Below the pieces are notes generated by a model. The model searched no databases and had not been told where the DNA came from. It worked only from the letters and a program-made list of their open reading frames with translations. Below, piece by piece: positions 17,004 through 25,989 of a DNA stretch of 64,000 nt. How positions within the stretch are numbered: the first letter of the stretch is position 1; each line of letters begins with the position of its first letter. The translations under genes and the position numbers were made by a program. The stretch comes from Berkiella sp964594635 (GTDB lineage Bacteria; Pseudomonadota; Gammaproteobacteria; Berkiellales; Berkiellaceae): NCBI GenBank assembly GCA_964594635.1, contig CAZQMV010000008.1, positions 62,001 to 126,000 of the forward strand, read 5' to 3'.

Positions 17004-17873
17004 TTAGCGAGATGCAATTGCTAAATCACGACATTCCAGGGGTATTTCGATAATTTCCGGCCATTTTTCAATCCAGCCAGCATGATGTCCGGCATCAGAC
17101 AGGATCTTCGCTTGGCAACAGCCAGGATTGTTTACTTTTTGCACAAATTGGTTGGATATCCAAGTTGGTACAATCGCATCTTTGCTTCCCGACCAATGTT
17201 GTTGTGGTAAGTGGTGTAGCTTCGATGCAACATCCATCGGATTCAACGATCCCGTTAAAGGGCTGGTATGGTGATGCTGATTCAGCGCCACATGATTCAA
17301 ATCACCCGCCACGGTGATCAAACCCACCACATCGTTCCGTTCACTGGCAATTAAGGCAGCAATACTCGCGCCTCCTGAAAAACCGATTAATAGAAATTTG
17401 GTATCACGTCTCTCTTTTATATGATCTAAGGTGACTTGAAAGGCTTGCACTACTTCTTTTGCATAACGATGACTTGACCAGTATTTAGGATTACAACTTG
17501 GGTCTAATGCAAGCGGCGTAAACTGACAAGGTCTGGCGACATAAATCACTTGCGGATGTTGATCGCGCAAGGCAAGCTGTAATGCAAGAGGTTGTTTGGG
17601 GGTTGGGTTATTTGAGAGTCGATGTTTTGTTTTCCAGCTGTTCCCATCGCCTTCTATATAGATATGACAGACAGGGGAAGGCCCTGTGTTTCGCTGATAG
17701 GTTGTGAGTGTGAAAGTCGATGTTGGATACCGGTATAAAGCGAATCCATTTTGTTCGGCTTGATTAACAACGTGTTGAGTTGCATCTGGAAGCATAGCAG
17801 AATGCTTGGTACAACAACTCAGTGTACAAAACAGTAAAAACAAGATAAAGATAAGATGTCGATTTGCTAACAA
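17004..17873 (-). CDS. Exported alpha/beta hydrolase
   Basis: 289 residues. A signal peptide with cysteine-rich end (LSCC at 18-21) could be a lipobox, but the -3 residue is poor, so lipoprotein status is uncertain. The nucleophile motif is G164-F-S166-G-G. An Asp before VPTWIS and His in DAGHHAGW near the C-terminus complete a plausible triad. It follows bioF on the same strand after 50 bp, but its export argues against the role of BioH, which is cytoplasmic. The substrate is unknown. Confidence 0.7.
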   Translation of the reverse strand: MLANRHLIFILFLLFCTLSCCTKHSAMLPDATQHVVNQAEQNGFALYRYPTSTFTLTTYQRNTGPSPVCHIYIEGDGNSWKTKHRLSNNPTPKQPLALQLALRDQHPQVIYVARPCQFTPLALDPSCNPKYWSSHRYAKEVVQAFQVTLDHIKERRDTKFLLIGFSGGASIAALIASERNDVVGLITVAGDLNHVALNQHHHTSPLTGSLNPMDVASKLHHLPQQHWSGSKDAIVPTWISNQFVQKVNNPGCCQAKILSDAGHHAGWIEKWPEIIEIPLECRDLAIASR

Positions 17874-17891
17874 GGCTTGAGACTCTGTCGT

Positions 17892-17925
17892 AAATCCTTA
17901 TCATGACATAAAAGGATTTTTTTAT
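17892..17925 (+). promoter_or_regulatory. Hairpin plus T-run ahead of the autotransporter gene
   Basis: AAATCCTT (17892-17899) pairs with AAGGATTT (17912-17919) and is followed by a run of T. It lies in the 90-bp divergent region before the gene at 17964. It looks like a terminator placed in a leader (attenuator) or an operator for the divergent pair. Confidence 0.4.
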
Positions 17926-17963
17926 GGTAGGATCGAGTAAAACGGGAACTGGAGAAAGGATAA

Positions 17964-19439
17964 ATGTCGTTGTTTAGGAAGAACACCCTTTTAGCGCTAG
18001 CACTAGCGAGCTTTTCCTCCATCAGCTGGGCAACATACTCGGATGTGAATGCGATGCTACAAGCATTGCGACCAAATGCTCCAGTTATTGCACCGCAACT
18101 TAACACGCTGATTCTCTCACTCGATGGCTTAAATCCGTATCCCATCCAATATCGCGATGCGCTCTTTACTTTAGCGCCTGCAGCAGATGGTTCATTGCGA
18201 ATGGTGTCAGAAACCGCTAATCATGCCATGTATGCGACCATTTTTGATCGAGTTGAAAAGCTAAAATGTACTGAAGAGAAAACAGGGATTTCTTTTGGTG
18301 ATCAACGCATTGCTTACAATCCCAAAGCATACTGGCAAAAAAACAAAGCAGCATCGACGACTGCTACCAGCACCACAACTAAAACAGCTACCACCGTAAC
18401 CACAGACACGCCTGCAACGACTGTCAGTGATGATGTATTACCCGATCCAAAGGGCAAAGAAACCAAAGACAAGAATATCAATGTCTCAGACACATCAGAC
18501 ACATCAGACACTCCTGCGGTGGTGGATGTGGATACGCCTTTAATTGGTGATATTTTAAGCCAACCTAAGGGTGCCTGGATGCAAATCATAGGCGCTGATG
18601 TTTGGCAATATGAAAGACAAAATATACCCGGTTACCATGCGGATATGTTGGGTATGATTATTGGTCGCGATCATCAAATTAATGATGATTTATTTATTGG
18701 GATCGCCGGTGGTTATCAACAAGCCGATGTTGATACCAAAGGTTTATCGGGAAGCTATTTAGATGTGAAGCGCTATAACGCTACCGTATATGGTCGCTAC
18801 GATTTCGATTTAGATTTCAAATGCTTACCCAAATTTCCCATGTTTGCACAATTAGGGCTGACACTCGCTTTAAATAACTTCGATAACAATCGCTATATTT
18901 TAGTGCCACCTGCTGCCGGTTTTGGTTATAGCAATATTGCGCATGGTGATTTTGATGGTTGGGAAACCAACGCGCATTTAGAGGTGGGTTATAACTTTGC
19001 TTGCCGATGCTTACGCATTATTCCAAAAGCGATTATTGAATACTCGCACATGGAATTTAACAATTATGAAGAACATGATGCATTCTTCCTCGATTTAAAT
19101 GTGAAATATGACAACATGAATGCCTTTGATTTAGGCATTGGTGCACAAGTCGATTATCGCAGAGAGTTTGATAAAGTTGCTGTTATTCCAGAAGCGCATA
19201 TTTACGTTTACCACGACTTTATCAATGCGAATCAAGTTGCTACCGCCAACTTCTATAGTGGTGGGTGGGCATTCTTAAGCGAAGGGGCTACACCCAATTC
19301 GAATACCATGGATTTTGGCGTTTCATTGAACGTTCATAGTAACAATCAAACCATGGTTAGAATTGAGTACGACTACGTAACCCGAAGTGATTATCGTCGT
19401 AATGAGGCGTTTATCAAGCTACGACATGAGTGGGTATAA
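17964..19439 (+). CDS. Autotransporter-type outer-membrane beta-barrel protein with a short passenger
   Basis: 491 residues. The signal peptide ends near residue 23 (SWA). A soluble N-terminal part is followed by a low-complexity linker rich in T and A, then D-T-S repeats (about 128-185). From ~195 the pattern GAWMQIIGADVWQYERQ starts an autotransporter-type beta-barrel of ~295 residues with alternating aromatic strands, ending in LRHEWV. A GGAG/AAGGA site precedes the ATG. The next gene is a second autotransporter 38 bp downstream, probably co-transcribed. The passenger is far shorter than usual, so it may act as a porin-like anchor or partner rather than a secreted enzyme. Confidence 0.75.
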   Translation: MSLFRKNTLLALALASFSSISWATYSDVNAMLQALRPNAPVIAPQLNTLILSLDGLNPYPIQYRDALFTLAPAADGSLRMVSETANHAMYATIFDRVEKLKCTEEKTGISFGDQRIAYNPKAYWQKNKAASTTATSTTTKTATTVTTDTPATTVSDDVLPDPKGKETKDKNINVSDTSDTSDTPAVVDVDTPLIGDILSQPKGAWMQIIGADVWQYERQNIPGYHADMLGMIIGRDHQINDDLFIGIAGGYQQADVDTKGLSGSYLDVKRYNATVYGRYDFDLDFKCLPKFPMFAQLGLTLALNNFDNNRYILVPPAAGFGYSNIAHGDFDGWETNAHLEVGYNFACRCLRIIPKAIIEYSHMEFNNYEEHDAFFLDLNVKYDNMNAFDLGIGAQVDYRREFDKVAVIPEAHIYVYHDFINANQVATANFYSGGWAFLSEGATPNSNTMDFGVSLNVHSNNQTMVRIEYDYVTRSDYRRNEAFIKLRHEWV

Positions 19440-19477
19440 AAAGGGATATTTGTAAACAAGGGACAAGAGTAGCGTAC

Positions 19478-22400
19478 ATGAAACAAGCATTTCGTCTTAG
19501 CCAAGCCGTTTTAGCCTCTACGCTGTTTATTGTACCGAGTATCAGCTGTGCCGATATCATCATTAACGGCGGCAACTCTGCGGCTAATATTGTTTATACC
19601 ACTGGAGCGCCGGAAAATAACGGTAATATTCAAATTACCAATACCGGGTTTGTGGATACCACATTGCCAGGGGTTAACAACGGCGATGGTATTTTGGTTA
19701 ATTCACAGAATGCCGTGATTACACTCGATCCCGCTAATATCAATGCAAACGCGATTTCAGCAGTCAATAACGGTATCACCATTACAGCGGGTAATAATGC
19801 CGCGATAACGGTTGGCAGTGGCACCACCAAAATTACGGCAACCAAAAGCGGTATTCAAGTTGATTCTAATACCGTTAATATTAATAACGCTGGTACCATT
19901 AATGGTGCGCCAGGTATCGAAGTCACTGCCAATGGTGCAACGTTCACCTTAGTTAACCAGGCAACAGGTTCTATTGGTATCGTACCCAATCAAGCGATAA
20001 CGTTGAATGGCGCAGGCGCGAAGATCAATAACGCAGGTAGTATCGCAGGTTTAGGTGGTATTAACATTGGTGGCCAAAATGCAACCATTGTTAACCAAAT
20101 TAGCACCAGCGCAATCACGGGTATCATATCGGGTACCACATTACCTGCTATCGCTGCGAATGCTACAGGTCTACAGTTAACCAACTCTGGCGTTATCCAA
20201 GGTACTGCTGCAGGTGGTGATGCCATTCAATTAAATCAGGATTTTAACGGTATCACGAATAATACGGGCGGTATTATCTCGTCTAATTTAAACAGTGGTA
20301 TCAATATTACGGCTGGGATATCTGGTGATATTCAAAATAGTGGCATCATCGAAACGTCCGCCGTAGGCGGTTTAACCGCAGGTATTAGCATTGGTGGAAA
20401 CTATATAGGCACCATAAATAACAATGCAGGCGGTATCATCCAAACCTTAAGTGGTACTGGGAATGCAGATGCCATTGGTGTGACGGGTTCATTTGGCGTT
20501 ATTAATAATAGCGGCAGTATTCTTGCCGTTGCAGGTGCTGGTAATGATAATGCGATTACGATTTTTCCAGGTTCAACAACCGGTATCATCAATAACAGCG
20601 GCAACATACTAAGCCAAAATAATTCAACCATTCTGTTAAATGGCAACATTACCCAAATTAATAATAATAGCGGTGGGACAATCGCTGCTTTAGGAAATGC
20701 TTCTGCCATTGTTGCTGACGCGGCTGGTGTTACATTGGTCAATGGGATCAACAACAGTGGCACAATTAGTAGTGGTGGTGGTCAAGCGATTGATTTACAA
20801 AGTGGTGGTGCTGCCATCAATATCAAATTGACCCAAACGGCTGGCACAATTGATGGCGATGTGTTGCTCGCTTCTGCTGGCGGTAACATTTTTGATATGA
20901 ACGGCGGCACGATAACAGGTAATGTTTTCACAAGCCCGTTGGCAAACAGCACGCTAAATTTAAATGGTGGCACGATCGCAGGTAATTTAACGCTGCAAAG
21001 TGCTGCAGGAAATACCGTAAACATTGCAGGCACTGCCTTAAACACCGTTACCACTAGCCCTGGTGCCGATATCTTTAATTTAACTGGCGGTACTTTCAAT
21101 ACCATCACCGGTGGTGTGGGCGATATTTTAAATGTCAAAGCGACTTACAGCACGAGTGGCGACATCATTGATGTTCCCACTGTCAATGTGACAGCGGGTA
21201 CGTTCAGTGTGAATGATAAGCTAACAGGCTTTACCAATCTGAATGTTGGGCCCAATGCATCGATGGTGGTGAATTCAAATACCGTCACCGGTGTTCTTGC
21301 AAATGTGATCGTCAATGGTAATTCCTCTATATCTGTTACGAGTGGAAACCAATTAGATACGGGTGGCGGTGATATCACTTTAAATAACGGTGGTGTATTG
21401 AATCTGGCTAATAGTGCAGTTCAAACAGGTGCTTTAGCGAATACCTTTACTGCCAATGCAGGTGGTGTTTACGGCGTGACAATCGAAGGGCCTGGTAATT
21501 TTGGCAAAATGGCATTAACGGGCAATGCAGATCTCAAAGCGGGTAGCTATATTGCGACACAACTAGGCACATCGGGTACTTTTATTCCAATGGGCACTCA
21601 GTTTGATATTATTACGACGGCAGGAATGATAACAGATGCTTCAACACTGAATCAGCCTGGTTCATTAACGGTGTCTTTTGTTAAGTCACTCGAAGCGGGT
21701 GATACGATTTTACGCTTAACATCACAACGAAGTGGTTATTCACCTTTTGCCAATAGTGACTCTTCACAAGGAGTTGCGGGTGCATTAGATGTGATTGCCG
21801 CTCAAGGGACAACCAACCCTCAGCTGTTAGCGGTTTTAGGGCAATTGGATCTCATCACGAATCCATCTACGCTCCAAACGGAATTAGAAAGTCTAGCACC
21901 GCCTGTTAATTATTCTCTGATTGCGGCAACCCATGTCAGCATGGATCAAATGTTTCGAAGCTTGCGTCGTCGTATCGAAGATATGCGTTACTTAAAAACG
22001 CTAGGTGCAGAAAGCTATCAAATCATTGGTCCAGATAACATGGAAGATCGCAATTCAGGTTCAGGCTATAGCTACGGTGATTCAATTCATGCCCCTGCTT
22101 CGCAAGGTGCATGGGTACAAGGTTATGGCACGGTTCTTGATCAACGTCGTCGTCATCAAGTAGATGGCTACTTAGGAGATGCTACTGGTTTTGCTATCGG
22201 GATGGATTGGGGACAACAAGGTGCCCTTGTCGGTGGAGCACTTAACTTTACACAAGCCCATATGGTGGGTAAGACAGAAGACGAGAATGTCCAAAATATT
22301 CAAAGTGTTCAAGGCTCTGTTTATAGCTGGATCGATCTCACAGATGATATCTACGTGGATACGATCGCAGGCTTTGCAATGCATCACTACAAAACACGCC

Positions 22401-22930
22401 GTAATATGGGCATCGGTACATTTACAACCTCTGCGTTTGGTGACTTCTACGGTGTGCACTATGGCGTACAATCTGAAATTGGTTACGCATTCTTATTTGA
22501 CTATCTCACCGTCTCTCCTATGACGCGCCTGCGTTATACTCGCATGTCAATTGATGATTATTCAGAGAGTGGTGCTGGCGGTGTGAGTTTAACGGTGCAA
22601 AACACGGGTTTGAACGAAGGCGTTGTTGGTGTTGGGATACGAGCACTTGGCAAAATAGAATATGCTCAAGCCATTTATGCTCCAGAGCTTTCATTCATGC
22701 TTGCTTATGATTTTTATGGTGAAGGCGAAAACACCACCTCACGTTTCTTAGGCGATGGACCGATGTTCCAAACGATTGGGATAAAACCTGCTCAAACAAT
22801 GATGTTGATTGATGCAGGCATCAATGTTCATACCTACGATTCTTATATCTTCACTGTCAAAGGTGAATTGGATCTACGCGATCATTTCTATGGCTACTCA
22901 GGTTGGGTGAATCTATACCGCTCCTGGTAA
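19478..22930 (+). CDS. Large autotransporter adhesin-like protein
   Basis: 1150 residues from the ATG at 19478. An upstream in-frame start at 19430 lacks a signal peptide at its end. A signal peptide ends near residue 25 (SCA). Residues ~25-760 are Gly/Asn/Thr/Ile-rich imperfect repeats of the form INNSGxI, typical of a passenger beta-helix. A linker helix follows, and from ~870 there is an autotransporter barrel (QGAWVQGYG...) ending in VNLYRSW, with the usual terminal aromatic. No protease motif is seen, so an adhesin or surface layer role is more likely than enzyme. It is in tandem with the smaller barrel protein upstream. Confidence in secretion type is high, in function low. Confidence 0.85.
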   Translation: MKQAFRLSQAVLASTLFIVPSISCADIIINGGNSAANIVYTTGAPENNGNIQITNTGFVDTTLPGVNNGDGILVNSQNAVITLDPANINANAISAVNNGITITAGNNAAITVGSGTTKITATKSGIQVDSNTVNINNAGTINGAPGIEVTANGATFTLVNQATGSIGIVPNQAITLNGAGAKINNAGSIAGLGGINIGGQNATIVNQISTSAITGIISGTTLPAIAANATGLQLTNSGVIQGTAAGGDAIQLNQDFNGITNNTGGIISSNLNSGINITAGISGDIQNSGIIETSAVGGLTAGISIGGNYIGTINNNAGGIIQTLSGTGNADAIGVTGSFGVINNSGSILAVAGAGNDNAITIFPGSTTGIINNSGNILSQNNSTILLNGNITQINNNSGGTIAALGNASAIVADAAGVTLVNGINNSGTISSGGGQAIDLQSGGAAINIKLTQTAGTIDGDVLLASAGGNIFDMNGGTITGNVFTSPLANSTLNLNGGTIAGNLTLQSAAGNTVNIAGTALNTVTTSPGADIFNLTGGTFNTITGGVGDILNVKATYSTSGDIIDVPTVNVTAGTFSVNDKLTGFTNLNVGPNASMVVNSNTVTGVLANVIVNGNSSISVTSGNQLDTGGGDITLNNGGVLNLANSAVQTGALANTFTANAGGVYGVTIEGPGNFGKMALTGNADLKAGSYIATQLGTSGTFIPMGTQFDIITTAGMITDASTLNQPGSLTVSFVKSLEAGDTILRLTSQRSGYSPFANSDSSQGVAGALDVIAAQGTTNPQLLAVLGQLDLITNPSTLQTELESLAPPVNYSLIAATHVSMDQMFRSLRRRIEDMRYLKTLGAESYQIIGPDNMEDRNSGSGYSYGDSIHAPASQGAWVQGYGTVLDQRRRHQVDGYLGDATGFAIGMDWGQQGALVGGALNFTQAHMVGKTEDENVQNIQSVQGSVYSWIDLTDDIYVDTIAGFAMHHYKTRRNMGIGTFTTSAFGDFYGVHYGVQSEIGYAFLFDYLTVSPMTRLRYTRMSIDDYSESGAGGVSLTVQNTGLNEGVVGVGIRALGKIEYAQAIYAPELSFMLAYDFYGEGENTTSRFLGDGPMFQTIGIKPAQTMMLIDAGINVHTYDSYIFTVKGELDLRDHFYGYSGWVNLYRSW

Positions 22931-23006
22931 GTAAATCCCCCTGCTCGCTAGCGCTCGCCGCCCCCTTTACAAAAGTGGGCTATGGGCGCTTCGCGCAGCA
23001 AGAGAA

Positions 23007-23594
23007 TTAACCTTCTTTCCCTGCTTTCTCGGCTTCCATCCATAACGCGACTCTTTCAGGAATAGGGGGTCTTGCTGGAGGCGTACTGAAGAGATCAAGC
23101 ACTTCTTGCGGGGCAATTTTTCCTTCTTTACTAATAAACAGCATGCGCATTAAAGCGGTTACGCAGAGTTGTTCGCCTTTAAATATTTTTTGTTCAATAA
23201 AAATCCACTTTTCATCCCAGTAAATAACTTGGGTGGTTTGCGTAAATGTATCAAATACTTTTAAAGGGCGTAGATAATGCACTTTGATGTTACCTAAAAG
23301 AGGGGCCCATTTTCGCTCTTGAATGCGTTTTAACAGCCCCGTTACCACCATTAAATGCAATCGCCCTAAATCCATTAGCGACAAATAGCGCCCATTATTC
23401 ACATGCAGATAAACATCGAGATCATTGGGCATCACGCGCATTGATAATTTCGATGCCGCTAATACGTCGGATTGTTTGGGAAGCCAAGGAAAGCGCACAA
23501 TGAGCCAAAGCAAACGAAGATACAAATTCATGGGATACCACACAAGCAAATTAAGTATGGCATCCATGATAGGTAATTTAGACAGCGCCTTCAA
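23007..23594 (-). CDS. Hotdog-fold acyl-CoA thioesterase (4HBT, THEM6-like)
   Basis: 195 residues. After a hydrophobic N-terminal stretch (about 10-35, possible membrane attachment) comes the hotdog signature NDLDVYLHVNNGRYL (about 57-71) with the catalytic Asp position and HxNN. The length and N-terminal segment resemble the THEM6 group. It is probably a thioesterase acting on acyl-CoA or acyl-ACP at the membrane. ATG 23594 is used, and a later Met at residue 10 is also possible. Its 5' end lies 6 bp from the stop of the upstream small gene at 23601. Confidence 0.75.
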   Translation of the reverse strand: MKALSKLPIMDAILNLLVWYPMNLYLRLLWLIVRFPWLPKQSDVLAASKLSMRVMPNDLDVYLHVNNGRYLSLMDLGRLHLMVVTGLLKRIQERKWAPLLGNIKVHYLRPLKVFDTFTQTTQVIYWDEKWIFIEQKIFKGEQLCVTALMRMLFISKEGKIAPQEVLDLFSTPPARPPIPERVALWMEAEKAGKEG

Positions 23595-23600
23595 TCAACC

Positions 23601-23861
23601 TTAATGATTAGAATCCGTCGTTGCTGGACGAGGCTTTGAAAGACGTGGATCTACCATTTCCCCTCTTCCTTGTAAGACGTGTAGCGAGTCTTGTGACTTG
23701 ACTCGCTCTATCGCGGTTTGACTACTGGTTAGCGTAATCCGAGAACCTGATGTTGATCGACTATGTAAAAAATTGGGTACGATAGGTTCTGGGGTGTTTC
23801 CTTCAGATAAACTTGGGAACATATCGTCTGTTGGGATCGTTTTTGCACCGTTGCTAGACAT
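23601..23861 (-). CDS. Small hypothetical protein, 86 residues
   Basis: Not recognised. Ser/Thr/Pro-rich, no membrane segment or signal, probably disordered. A strong AAGGAG site lies 9 nt before the ATG, supporting a real gene. It is immediately upstream of the thioesterase gene on the same strand, so they may share a transcript. Confidence 0.5.
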   Translation of the reverse strand: MSSNGAKTIPTDDMFPSLSEGNTPEPIVPNFLHSRSTSGSRITLTSSQTAIERVKSQDSLHVLQGRGEMVDPRLSKPRPATTDSNH

Positions 23862-23955
23862 CGCTGAAACTCCTTTTTCAGTTTAAATAAATAAGTAATT
23901 AGAGATAGGTCATACATTAATATAGTAAGCATCTAAATTAAGTCAAACATGTGAT

Positions 23956-24327
23956 TTATTTTTTAAATAGGGGTAAAACTTTTAAGCGTTCAAGTTCTTC
24001 ATGAATGGGAACGAAGCTTCGTTCAATTAAGCCAAGTAAGTGCGGCAAGCTTTCTAGACGCATTTCTTGTGCCGCCATTTCTAAGCGTAAACAATCAAAA
24101 GAGAAAGAAATAGCACCAACATCAATGCTGCGCTGGCGCAATTCTCTTGCAGCATTTTTAAAATTGGCTAGATTTTGTTCTTCGATAGCTTTATGAAGTG
24201 TTAATACTTTTCTTTTAGCATCGGCTAAATACAAGTCGATGAGTTCCCTCACTTCTTTTTGAAAGATCTGCTGCAATTCTTTCAAGAAAGAGATCTGTAT
24301 AAGGGGGGAACAGAGATCATTTCCCAT
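23956..24327 (-). CDS. HPt-like four-helix protein lacking the phosphorylatable histidine
   Basis: 123 residues, soluble, all helical. Residues ~50-115 follow the histidine phosphotransfer pattern: FKNAAR-x-L-x-x-x-S-x-x-x-GA, then a helix with C-x-x-L-E-M-A and a final helix ending in ELERL. Where active HPt proteins have AHxLKG, this one has ARELRQ, so the acceptor His is Arg. It cannot relay phosphate by the normal route and would have to act as a binding partner. An AAGG site 8 nt before the start supports it. No histidine kinase is nearby; the closest signalling proteins in the window are at 53-59 kb. Confidence 0.6.
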   Translation of the reverse strand: MGNDLCSPLIQISFLKELQQIFQKEVRELIDLYLADAKRKVLTLHKAIEEQNLANFKNAARELRQRSIDVGAISFSFDCLRLEMAAQEMRLESLPHLLGLIERSFVPIHEELERLKVLPLFKK

Positions 24328-24588
24328 AAAGCTACCTTAGTTTCTTATTTGCTAATATAGTGTATATACACAATGTTTGCTACCCGTCTTTTGCTGCCGT
24401 TCGTCCAGATAAGCTTGACTCAAAAGGGGGCAGAATTTAAAAGTAGATTGGGGTAGCCACACGAAATTGTGGTGGAAGGTTAACAAAGCCTTGTCGATTG
24501 GGCAAGTGGTTATACTAAGGTAATGAACTGAAGATATTCAGTTTACTTGATTAATGTGTTTTGTTAAACTGACTGGATTGTCTAATAT
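24328..24588. other. Intergenic region with hairpins, no gene seen
   Basis: 261 bp between divergent genes. It contains CCACA/TGTGG around CGAAAT near 24457-24472 and AACTGAA/TTCAGTT (24526-24532, 24537-24543) around a 4-nt loop. The latter lies 45 bp before the ATG at 24589 and may be an operator or leader hairpin. A TATACT at 24511 could be a -10 box, but no good -35 lies at 16-18 bp. Confidence 0.4.
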
Positions 24589-24984
24589 ATGAAAGCCACC
24601 AAAAAAATGAAAAACCAACCAGATGACCAAGTACTCTTTCTAGAGAAATTAACCGATTTAGCAGAAAGACGCGGTTTTCGAGGCCCCATCCCTGGGGAGC
24701 CTATTTTACCCAATGTCGGAGAAAGTCTGACTTTAAAACAAATTGCCAAGCTCAAAGTGATGATGGGTTTTCCCGATATTGCCGGAGCCGTTTTAGCAAT
24801 GGGTGGTGAAGCTTCAAAAGAACTGATTGATTTAAATGATGCTCTAAAACCTGCACATGGCATCAAAGAGCACAAAGAAATGCAATTGTTGCTAAGTAAG
24901 CATAAAAAAGCAGATGATTTAATTAGCAACTATGAACCTGAGAGTGCCGCTAAAAAAACCAAGCCTCGTTCAACTAAAAGCTAA
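24589..24984 (+). CDS. Hypothetical 131-residue soluble protein
   Basis: Not recognised. Highly charged, without signal or membrane helices. The middle (about 48-85) reads as amphipathic helices (LKQIAKLKVMMGFPD), and the C-terminus is Lys-rich. No good ribosome site is seen for ATG 24589 or the in-frame ATG at 24607. It is convergent with the membrane-protein gene and overlaps its 3' end by 11 bp. Confidence 0.5.
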   Translation: MKATKKMKNQPDDQVLFLEKLTDLAERRGFRGPIPGEPILPNVGESLTLKQIAKLKVMMGFPDIAGAVLAMGGEASKELIDLNDALKPAHGIKEHKEMQLLLSKHKKADDLISNYEPESAAKKTKPRSTKS

Positions 24985-25828
24985 CATTATCCGATTTTTT
25001 AACTGGAATTGCGCTTTGCACTTTTTGTTTGCGTGCGTGATGATCGCTGATTTCGGCTTTTTTACGGATTTGGAGATCGTATTTGTTGGTGAGTAAAAAC
25101 ACCAATGACCATGGTCCAATAATCATCAATAATGCTTCTGCTATTAATTCAACCCACACCTGGTTAATATGAATGTTTGCAAAATAATAGTTAAACATCA
25201 TCGGTATTTTCATGAAAAAAACAATCACCAAGACCGCAAATAAGCCATGGGAAAACGTTCGCCAATAATTGTTTTTGACAAGCAAATTGCTCATGGATTG
25301 CGCATCATTGGCATCTAAACCATCACTAAAAATCAACCACGGCGCATAAAGCGTTGAAACGAGTGAAGCAAAAATCAATAAAGGTGAGAGCATCGCCCAA
25401 GCAAAAACCAGATTAAAATTCATGTTGTAATAAAGCAGCGCAAAATTACCTAAAATACAAAGTCCTAGCAAAACCAATGGCAAAAATGCCATCGAAGCTA
25501 AAGCGCCAATAAATGAGAGAAACCGCATTCCGGTTTCTTTTAAAATATCTATTGTACTCATTGTGGATGAGGTCGCAATTTTATCAATCGTTGAGATCAT
25601 GGCACCAATCAAGGGCAGTGTTAGTACCAGTAATATCATGGCACCTTGTTGATAATAAGGTTGCATATCTAGGGGGAAATAGCTCGTTCCGTATCGAAAA
25701 AAATGCACAATAATCACACAGAGAAAGCTGTAAGGTAATACTCGCAACAAACTGGTTGTGTATAAATGACAGGTTGTTTTTAACAACTCATGATCACTTA
25801 AAGGCTTCGCTAAAGGAAAAATTGGCAT
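24974..25828 (-). CDS. Polytopic membrane protein of unknown function
   Basis: 284 residues with about six hydrophobic helices between residues 30 and 245, long central loop (about 165-190) and a basic soluble C-terminal tail (about 250-284). No transport or catalytic motif is recognised. The layout is like the YciC/DUF975 or glycerophosphodiester-phosphodiesterase membrane-domain proteins, but I cannot assign it. It is divergent from purU. Confidence 0.6.
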   Translation of the reverse strand: MPIFPLAKPLSDHELLKTTCHLYTTSLLRVLPYSFLCVIIVHFFRYGTSYFPLDMQPYYQQGAMILLVLTLPLIGAMISTIDKIATSSTMSTIDILKETGMRFLSFIGALASMAFLPLVLLGLCILGNFALLYYNMNFNLVFAWAMLSPLLIFASLVSTLYAPWLIFSDGLDANDAQSMSNLLVKNNYWRTFSHGLFAVLVIVFFMKIPMMFNYYFANIHINQVWVELIAEALLMIIGPWSLVFLLTNKYDLQIRKKAEISDHHARKQKVQSAIPVKKSDNVSF

Positions 25829-25989
25829 AATTACACGGATCCCCAGCTAGGATTTATCTATAAAAGTATAGAAGTACTTGCCTCAGATTTGACTTAATTA
25901 GCTAGATAAATTTAACGTTAGGGTGAACATTTTCAAATAGCCAAGTATACTCACTACCTTTAATCGCATTAAAAGAGCATGAGTAAAAA

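Noticed and set aside
17004..17873. BioH pimeloyl-ester esterase next to bioF
   Set aside because: The protein has an N-terminal export signal, while BioH acts in the cytoplasm on pimeloyl-ACP methyl ester.
19430..19477. Earlier start for the large autotransporter
   Set aside because: The extra 16 residues would precede the signal peptide and overlap the end of the previous gene. The ATG at 19478 begins directly at the signal.
19630..21378. Long minus-strand open frames inside the autotransporter passenger
   Set aside because: They mirror the low-complexity repeats of the sense gene, lack ribosome sites, and have hydrophobic V/P/I-rich translations typical of antisense shadows.
19560..21700. 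Repetitive passenger region as a CRISPR or tandem DNA repeat array
   Set aside because: The repeats are degenerate at DNA level and only regular as protein (INNSGxI); there are no fixed spacers.
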